Below are positions 57,365 to 64,000 of a stretch of 64,000 nt of DNA, one piece after another. The translations under genes were made by a program, and so were the position numbers. Within the stretch, counting starts at the first letter, position 1; every line of letters starts with the position of its first letter. Origin of the DNA: Candidatus Saccharimonadota bacterium. Its GTDB lineage: Bacteria; Patescibacteriota; Saccharimonadia; Saccharimonadales; Saccharimonadaceae. The DNA lies in contig JAECRG010000001.1 in assembly GCA_015999875.1 (NCBI GenBank), positions 297,330 through 361,329 of the forward strand. The letters run 5' to 3'. The notes under the pieces are model-generated. The model saw only the letters and a program-made list of their open reading frames with translations. It made no database searches and was not told the DNA's origin.

Positions 57365-57895
57365 TTATAGCGTATCTTGAGAAACTTTTTTTAAACTCTT
57401 GTACTCAAGACTTACGAGCACAAAGATAACAATGTCAAAAATAGTAAACAGCCACATGCCAATTGCTGTTACATCTTGTGCAAGTACATAAAATTGATAC
57501 AGCAAGAATGCACCAAGCGCAGCTAGTACATAAGGATACGCATGCACAATATTTCTCAGCAGACAATACACCAATACAAGTTTGAGAACGCCATGCCCTA
57601 TCAGAAATAGCGTCAGAAATGCAAGTCCACTACGCGCCAAGTCGTCGTCCAACCTCGCGATGTAATCAGCGACGAAATGGTGCAAACTATCGTGATGATG
57701 GCTCATGGATGCCCCAGTGGCAGACAGAATACCGTGTAAAATACCTGGTGTGAACAAAAGTGCAAGTCCTACAAATAACTCGACAAGTCCGTCAAAGCCT
57801 TTGACCGCAAGCCCTGCTTTATATGTAAATTGAAACCATTTATTACTATCAAGATTTTTTACACTCATATAACCAGTATACTCTTGCCGACTCAA
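57365..57895 (-). CDS. DUF2127 family membrane protein
   Basis: YKAGLAVKGFDGLVELFVGLALLF...FLTLFLIGHGVLKLVLVYCLL. Confidence 0.88.
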   Translation of the reverse strand: MSRQEYTGYMSVKNLDSNKWFQFTYKAGLAVKGFDGLVELFVGLALLFTPGILHGILSATGASMSHHHDSLHHFVADYIARLDDDLARSGLAFLTLFLIGHGVLKLVLVYCLLRNIVHAYPYVLAALGAFLLYQFYVLAQDVTAIGMWLFTIFDIVIFVLVSLEYKSLKKVSQDTL

Positions 57896-57959
57896 ATGTA
57901 CTGTGTCATAATAGAAAAACTATGATCCGCGCTCGGATCCTCTACTCGTCAACGTCCGG

Positions 57960-59768
57960 ATGAGCCGAACCGCTAGCGATACAAATTTATATTATTCACC
58001 AAACACAGATAGGAGTGCTGTGAATTTAAACGTTCAGACAATCAAACAATATTGGCGACAATCCAGAAAATACAAAGCATCTTTTATCGTTATGCTCATT
58101 TGTATTCCACTTGGTGTTGTTTCAATCGATATGGCATTACCGTATTTTCTTAGCCATGCAGTCGGAGGTCTTGCGGACAAAAATCAAGATATTGTCACGC
58201 AATCGATTATTGCTGCGGGTGCTGTTGGAGTCGCTGGAGTAATCTTCAACTTCATAGGCTTTCAGGCACTTACACATCATACCGCCCACCTCATAGCTAG
58301 GCTACGTGAGACTGTTTTCCAGCAGCTTCTTCACAAAGATAATTCTTTCTTCACAAATCAGAAGGTTGGCGCAATGACTGGTCGCTACATAGATTACGTA
58401 CGCAGCGCCATGACAATTAATGACCTGTTTGTCATACGTACCGTCGGCTTCCTTCTTTCGCTTTCGGCAGGCATCACAGTACTATGGCTACAATCGTGGC
58501 TTCTTGCATGTATTGTGCTCATATTTATTGTCTTATTAATGTTTCAGATACGCTGGAGTGCAAAATACCGAGCACCGTGGCGCCATGAACGCAAAGAGCT
58601 TGTTAGCGAAATACACGGCGAGGTCGCAGACTCGCTGACAAATAATCTCATCGTACGTACATTTGGCGGTGAAGACAGAGAAATGAAGTCCCTACTCAAA
58701 ATGACTCATCGATTCGAAAAGATCTTCAAAAAGGATATAGGGTTTGCATTAGGAGAAGGATCCGTACGAGTAGCATTTATGGTCGTCATTCAAGTCAGTA
58801 CGATCTTGGTTGCCACAAAAATGGTGCAGGACGGCAGTCTGTCTATCGCTACCGCAGTCTTTACGATCGCCTACTTGCAACGTCTTGGCTCTCAAATATT
58901 TACACTCGGCGAGATGATTAATGGATACGACCAAGCATTCCTCGACGCACAGCCCATGACTGAAATGTTGCTATACGAAAATGCAGTAAAGGACAAATCT
59001 AACGCCACAGCGCTCAGGGACGTATCCCCAACAATTGAGCTAGAGCATATGAGTTATCGCTACGATGACGGCAAGGAAAATGTACTGACGGATATCAACC
59101 TGCACATACCTTCAGGCCAGAAAGTTGGGCTAGTGGGTCACAGCGGTGCGGGCAAAAGTACTATCTCACAACTTCTACTTAGGTTCGCCGACGTAACAAG
59201 TGGAAGCATTAAGCTTTCTGGACACGACCTACGCGACATCACCCAAGATAGCTTACGTGAAAATATAGCGTATGTACCACAAGAGCCGATGCTCTTCCAC
59301 CGCAGCCTACGTGACAACATCGCCTATGGCAAACCAAATGCAAGCGATGCAGAGATCCTCAAAGCAGCTAAACAGGCAAACGCCCTAGACTTCATCAATA
59401 CTCTCCCTGAAGGACTTGATACGACAGTCGGCGAACGCGGCGTCAAGCTCAGCGGAGGCCAACGCCAACGCATCGCTATTGCGCGCGCGATTCTCAAAGA
59501 TGCGCCAATTCTCGTACTCGACGAAGCCACAAGTGCGCTCGACAGTGAAAGCGAAAAACTCATTCAAGATTCACTAGAGATGCTCATGAAAAACCGCACC
59601 AGTATCGTAATCGCACACCGTTTGAGTACCATAGCTAAACTTGATCGCATCATAGTGCTCGAAAAAGGTGCAATCATCGAAGACGGTACACACGCAGAGC
59701 TGCTCAGGCAAAAAGGGACTTATGCTAAGCTCTGGAATCACCAAAGCGGCGGTTTCATAGAAGAGTAG
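57960..59768 (+). CDS. ABC transporter ATP-binding protein/permease (exporter)
   Basis: Six TM plus GHSGAGKSTIS, LSGGQRQRIAIARAIL, ILVLDEATSALD. Confidence 0.96.
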   Translation: MSRTASDTNLYYSPNTDRSAVNLNVQTIKQYWRQSRKYKASFIVMLICIPLGVVSIDMALPYFLSHAVGGLADKNQDIVTQSIIAAGAVGVAGVIFNFIGFQALTHHTAHLIARLRETVFQQLLHKDNSFFTNQKVGAMTGRYIDYVRSAMTINDLFVIRTVGFLLSLSAGITVLWLQSWLLACIVLIFIVLLMFQIRWSAKYRAPWRHERKELVSEIHGEVADSLTNNLIVRTFGGEDREMKSLLKMTHRFEKIFKKDIGFALGEGSVRVAFMVVIQVSTILVATKMVQDGSLSIATAVFTIAYLQRLGSQIFTLGEMINGYDQAFLDAQPMTEMLLYENAVKDKSNATALRDVSPTIELEHMSYRYDDGKENVLTDINLHIPSGQKVGLVGHSGAGKSTISQLLLRFADVTSGSIKLSGHDLRDITQDSLRENIAYVPQEPMLFHRSLRDNIAYGKPNASDAEILKAAKQANALDFINTLPEGLDTTVGERGVKLSGGQRQRIAIARAILKDAPILVLDEATSALDSESEKLIQDSLEMLMKNRTSIVIAHRLSTIAKLDRIIVLEKGAIIEDGTHAELLRQKGTYAKLWNHQSGGFIEE

Positions 59769-59818
59769 TAAAGTAAGCTTTACTAGAAACGGCTTATGGG
59801 CTGTCGTACTATGTACAC

Positions 59819-60745
59819 ATGAGCAAAGTAGATAGCAAAAGACGAGTTGACGAGCAGCTAACATTGGGCAACAAAATATACGATGCAATTGACCAAAAGG
59901 TTGATGATGGTGAAGCACGACACCATCATATATTACGTGATTGCGTGGGAACACTCGCAGTTAGCCTTGAGTTGTCGCATGGCTACCGCTTCGCAGGTGA
60001 CGCGGCCCACCATCGCTTACTTCAACACCTGACACAGGGTGACCTTACCACTAATGACGCGGTGTATGCGCCTTATAGTGAGTACACACACTACGTAGAG
60101 GAACTACAAGATATGAGTGCTTTCTTTCCTCCTGCTCCGTCTCCCCAGCTGGCTACAGTAATTGGAAGATATGCAAAAGTGCAGCGTGCAACTCGCGATC
60201 TTAGCGGGCAGCCAGAAACTAATTCACGCCATGTTGTTCACGTGAGTGCTATGTCTGTGCCATATGCTTTAGAGGAATATCCCGACCTTGATCCCTCGCT
60301 CGTTTCTAGTTACGGTTTTGTACACGACATACTTGAAGCATATACGGGTGACACAGCAACACTCAATATATCTAAAAAGGACTACGCAAAAAAGCAACTG
60401 GATGAGGCTAAAGCACTTAAAGAATTTACCCGTGCATTTGCACAGCAGTATCCCAAGCTCGTCGCACTCGTTGAGCGCTACGAGGAACTGGGGGACGACG
60501 AGTCGATGTTTCTCAAGTCGCACGAAAAAGGTGATCCTGGTTACACACATTTTAGCGATGGCGGTGCTGTAGTCAAAGAACTTGGGGTTACTTCTCCTGC
60601 AATTTTCTGGCAAAAACACCGCGAAACCTACGAACGCATGTCACACTATGCTATTAATTTTCCACAAGTTCTCGAAGACCGCGACACGCGCGCTGCGATG
60701 ATCGAGAAAGTTATTTGGCCTACTGCTAAAAATAGTTCATTATAG
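59819..60745 (+). CDS. HD-domain hydrolase-like protein
   Basis: SRHVVHVSAM...SYGFVHDILEAYTGD (H...HD...D) YfbR-like arrangement. Confidence 0.65.
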   Translation: MSKVDSKRRVDEQLTLGNKIYDAIDQKVDDGEARHHHILRDCVGTLAVSLELSHGYRFAGDAAHHRLLQHLTQGDLTTNDAVYAPYSEYTHYVEELQDMSAFFPPAPSPQLATVIGRYAKVQRATRDLSGQPETNSRHVVHVSAMSVPYALEEYPDLDPSLVSSYGFVHDILEAYTGDTATLNISKKDYAKKQLDEAKALKEFTRAFAQQYPKLVALVERYEELGDDESMFLKSHEKGDPGYTHFSDGGAVVKELGVTSPAIFWQKHRETYERMSHYAINFPQVLEDRDTRAAMIEKVIWPTAKNSSL

Positions 60746-60746
60746 T

Positions 60747-60790
60747 CTACTATTAAAATAGCGTCCCGAAGGACGCTATTTTAATAGTAG
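60747..60790. terminator. Bidirectional terminator with 20-bp perfect stem
   Basis: ctactattaaaatagcgtcc-cgaa-ggacgctattttaatagtag. Confidence 0.95.
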
Positions 60791-60799
60791 TGAAAAGTC

Positions 60800-61510
60800 T
60801 TACGCCGACTTTTCTTCTGCCGCTTCACTGCCCTGTTCTGCATCTACAGATTCCGCAGACGCATCTTCAGCATCACCGCCAGCTGCATCATTTGCCGCTT
60901 GGAGTGCGCTTGGTTCGTAGACACTTGCAATCACAAGCTCTGTCACACTATGCTGCTCGACGTCTTCGTCGGCATTTGGATCCGCCACATGATCAACAAT
61001 TTCTACATTTGCTGGCATAGTAAGGTCAGCCACCGTGATACGATCATTCGGATTTGCAAGCTCCAAGATAGAAACTTCCAGCGATTCCGGAAGATCCATC
61101 GGCAGCGCCTTAACCTCGATCTTTTCAAGTGCCTGCAATACTACAAGTCCTGCTCTTTCAGCTTCGCTCTCACCTGTGCCTACCAAGTGAATTGGCACCT
61201 CTGCCACCACAGGTTCGTTTGCCTTAACGGCGTGGAACGATACATGATTAATCGTATGCTTCACGACATTGAATTCAACATCTTTGATCATCGCAATACG
61301 CTTTTTAGTACCGATCGTGATATGCACTGGGGTATGATTACCAGCTTGCTTATATATCTTTTCAAGAAGGTTATGATTCGCCTGTACACTCACAGGTTTC
61401 ATTCCTGGTCCGTAGACTACCGCTGGTACGATAGATTCCTGACGCAGCTGCGCAACCTTCTTACCATGTACTGTTCGCTCCTCGAGCGTAAGTTCTATTT
61501 TACTTCCCAT
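60800..61510 (-). CDS. rplY: 50S ribosomal protein bL25 (CTC type)
   Basis: RTVHGKKVAQLRQESIVPAVVYGPGMKPVSVQ...VNHVSFHAVKANEPVVAEVPIHLVG. Confidence 0.93.
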   Translation of the reverse strand: MGSKIELTLEERTVHGKKVAQLRQESIVPAVVYGPGMKPVSVQANHNLLEKIYKQAGNHTPVHITIGTKKRIAMIKDVEFNVVKHTINHVSFHAVKANEPVVAEVPIHLVGTGESEAERAGLVVLQALEKIEVKALPMDLPESLEVSILELANPNDRITVADLTMPANVEIVDHVADPNADEDVEQHSVTELVIASVYEPSALQAANDAAGGDAEDASAESVDAEQGSEAAEEKSA

Positions 61511-61609
61511 ACCTCTCCTTTCGTTTGGATACTATTTCGGAAATAACCGTAAACCTATTGTACCATTTTTCGCACACTACCCCAAAAATCGTGCTAAACT
61601 AAAGTGCAT

Positions 61610-62347
61610 ATGACACGACGACATATCCTCTTTCTGCTCATCATTGCAGCCGTTATCGGCCTCGGTGCGTACGGCTATCTCTCTATCGAACACTATGGAT
61701 TACAAAATCTAATTTCTCTCATCAGTATCTATGGCGTAGCGGGTATTATATTTGCAGAGTCCGGACTACTAGTTGGCTTTTTCCTTCCTGGAGATAGTTT
61801 ACTTTTTTCTGTCGGATTCTTGATTCATCAAGGTATCATCCACTTCGATATCCATTTGGCTGTGATAATTCTGTTTATAGCTGCTGCATTGGGTGATAGC
61901 GTAGGATATGCATTCGGTCGACGCGTCGGACGACGGCTGTTTCATCGCAAAGATTCAGTGCTGTTTCATCATGAAAATCTCGAACGCGCCGAAGCTTTTT
62001 ACGAAAAACACGGGGGCAAAGCAATCATCATCGCGCGTTTCATGCCAGTGATCCGCACATTTGCTCCTATCGTAGCGGGGATAGGTCATATGAACTACAA
62101 ACGTTTCCTGATGTTCAATCTCATAGGTGCGCTTCTCTGGGCAGTCGGAATCACCTATCTAGGGTACTTCGCAGGTACATGGATTGAACGCTATGGGATC
62201 AATATCGAGTATGTCATCATCGGCATCATCCTCATCTCCGTCATTCCTCCATTTGCACATGTGCTCAAAGAGAAAAAGCAACGTGACGCCATCTATAATG
62301 GCATCAAACAACAAATTCAAGCCTTCTTCACAACCGATAAAAAATAA
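61610..62347 (+). CDS. DedA family membrane protein
   Basis: FAESGLLVGFFLPGDSLLFSVGF...ARFMPVIRTFAPIVAGIGHMNYKRFL. Confidence 0.95.
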   Translation: MTRRHILFLLIIAAVIGLGAYGYLSIEHYGLQNLISLISIYGVAGIIFAESGLLVGFFLPGDSLLFSVGFLIHQGIIHFDIHLAVIILFIAAALGDSVGYAFGRRVGRRLFHRKDSVLFHHENLERAEAFYEKHGGKAIIIARFMPVIRTFAPIVAGIGHMNYKRFLMFNLIGALLWAVGITYLGYFAGTWIERYGINIEYVIIGIILISVIPPFAHVLKEKKQRDAIYNGIKQQIQAFFTTDKK

Positions 62348-62378
62348 TTCTTATCGCAATACTGCATTTGTCGTGAGA

Positions 62379-64000
62379 TTAAAGCAATGACTTGAGATAC
62401 TTGCCAGTAAAAGATGCGCTGACTTTTGTCAGATCTTCCGGCGTACCCGTAGCCACTACAGTACCGCCACCTGCTCCACCTTCAGGGCCCATGTCAATTA
62501 AATAGTCGGCCGTCTTAATCACGTCGAGATTATGCTCGATGATAACCATGCTATTACCGCCTTCTACGAGCTTCTGAAGTATACCGAGTAGACGTTTTAC
62601 ATCTGCACTATGAAGTCCGGTCGTCGGTTCGTCAAGAATATACAGTGTCTTGCCTGTACTGCGGCGGCTCAGTTCGGTTGCAAGCTTGATACGTTGCGCT
62701 TCGCCACCACTAAAAGTCGTAGCTGGCTGGCCGAGACGAATATATCCAAGTCCAACATCCACCAATGTTTCTAATTTTCGTTGCACGGCGGGTACGTTTG
62801 CAAAAAACTCTGCTGCCGTCTCTACAGTCATATCGAGCACATCGCTAATGGTTTTATCTTTGAACTTTATCTCGAGTGCTTCTTGGTTGTAGCGCTTGCC
62901 CTTGCAGACGTCACAAGTTACATACACATCTGGCAAAAAATGCATCTCGATCTTAATCATGCCATCACCCTGACAGTTTTCACAACGACCACCTTTGACG
63001 TTGAAGCTAAAGCGACCTGCTTTGTAACCACGCACATTTGCTTCAGGGGTACTCGCAAACAGTTCACGAATCGGTGTGAAGATACCTGTGTATGTAGCGG
63101 GGTTTGAGCGCGGTGTACGACCGATAGCTGATTGGTCGATGATAATAACTTTGTCGAGCTGCCCGATACCCTCGATATCATCATGTGCACCCGGCACTGT
63201 CTGTGCTCGATGTAGCCGTGCCGATAACTCTTTCGCGAGGATATCATTTACAAGTGTTGACTTGCCACTACCACTGACTCCGCTCACCACCGTCATGATT
63301 CCCAACGGGAATTCAACGTCAACACCCTTTAGGTTGTTTTCCCTAGCGCCACGGATGACAAGTTTGCGATCTTTTTCTATTTTACGACGCTTCTTGGGTA
63401 CATCAATCTTCTCTGCACCGCTCAAATACCTACCAGTGATACTATCTGGATTTTTGGCTACTTCTGCAGGTGTACCTGCAGCCACTACGTTGCCACCCTT
63501 TACGCCTGCACCCGGCCCGATATCAAGCAGATAGTCAGCCTCACGAATCGTATCTTCATCATGCTCTACCACCAGTACCGTGTTCCCTAAATCTCGCAGA
63601 CGCTTAAGTGTCGCGATTAATCGATCGTTATCGCGCTGATGCAGACCAATCGACGGCTCATCGAGTACATAGAGCACTCCTTGCAAGCCCGAACCAATCT
63701 GTGTTGCCAACCGGATGCGCTGCGCTTCACCACCGCTCAGTGTATTTGCGGCACGACCAAGCTCAAGGTAATTCAATCCGACGTTGCTCATAAATGTCAG
63801 ACGAGAAGTGATTTCCTTCATAATCTGTCGGGCGATAAACTGCTCCGTCTCTGTCAGTTCGAAATGATTTTGCAGCAGATCGAGCGCTTCATCAATACCG
63901 AGACCACAGATGTCCATGATATTGTAGCCATGCACTGTTACCGCAAGCACGACAGGCTTGAGGCGTGCGCCTTTACACGCATGGCACTTACGTTCACGCA
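62379..64000 (-). CDS. uvrA: Excinuclease ABC subunit A, C-terminal part (truncated at window edge)
   Basis: [82 protein letters not shown]; frame open to 64000 ([24 protein letters not shown]). Confidence 0.97.
   Translation of the reverse strand, partial: RERKCHACKGARLKPVVLAVTVHGYNIMDICGLGIDEALDLLQNHFELTETEQFIARQIMKEITSRLTFMSNVGLNYLELGRAANTLSGGEAQRIRLATQIGSGLQGVLYVLDEPSIGLHQRDNDRLIATLKRLRDLGNTVLVVEHDEDTIREADYLLDIGPGAGVKGGNVVAAGTPAEVAKNPDSITGRYLSGAEKIDVPKKRRKIEKDRKLVIRGARENNLKGVDVEFPLGIMTVVSGVSGSGKSTLVNDILAKELSARLHRAQTVPGAHDDIEGIGQLDKVIIIDQSAIGRTPRSNPATYTGIFTPIRELFASTPEANVRGYKAGRFSFNVKGGRCENCQGDGMIKIEMHFLPDVYVTCDVCKGKRYNQEALEIKFKDKTISDVLDMTVETAAEFFANVPAVQRKLETLVDVGLGYIRLGQPATTFSGGEAQRIKLATELSRRSTGKTLYILDEPTTGLHSADVKRLLGILQKLVEGGNSMVIIEHNLDVIKTADYLIDMGPEGGAGGGTVVATGTPEDLTKVSASFTGKYLKSLL

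Noticed and set aside
60899-61546. 215-aa plus-strand ORF
   Set aside because: Antisense to ribosomal protein bL25; no recognisable domain.
1-64000. CRISPR array search by eye
   Set aside because: No regularly spaced short direct repeats with unique spacers seen; the only dispersed repeats are the three at 12-14 kb.

Overview
The 64-kb window looks like Candidatus Saccharibacteria (TM7/CPR): standard code with UGA used as stop, a small AT/GC-balanced genome, APNTG-type surface anchors, and many -10 boxes placed for leaderless transcripts. Assignment is by gene content, not by a search. Positions ~1-14.2 kb form an accessory/defence island. It holds a reverse transcriptase (YVDD) with an alpha-helical C-terminal extension in an operon with a DUF4238 protein, a large serine recombinase, an HTH replication-type protein, a frameshifted hypothetical gene, a DUF4352 protein preceded by a strongly structured pseudoknotted intergenic RNA candidate, a C5-cytosine methyltransferase convergent with a PD-(D/E)XK-like nuclease, an AIPR (abortive infection) protein, and a cassette-like array (peptide deformylase, HIT, nucleotidyltransferase) separated by three divergent ~80-100 bp repeats. 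Positions ~14.2-64 kb are mostly core or housekeeping: ABC exporter with PadR, SDRs, UvrA paralogue, K+ channel, Ddl, RarA, GH13/trehalase, ZIP, BipA/TypA, two APNTG surface proteins flanking a tRNA-Val, tRNA-Leu, peptide-binding protein, SecG, PepP, UvrC, Gnd/Pgl, an Erm-like methyltransferase, TrhO, MFS, ABC exporter, bL25, DedA and UvrA. The most interesting items are the pseudoknotted RNA candidate at ~6.12-6.26 kb, the RT-DUF4238 pair, the repeat-delimited cassette array at 12.2-14.2 kb, and the recurrent leaderless promoter geometry (-10 box exactly 6 nt upstream of the start codon).
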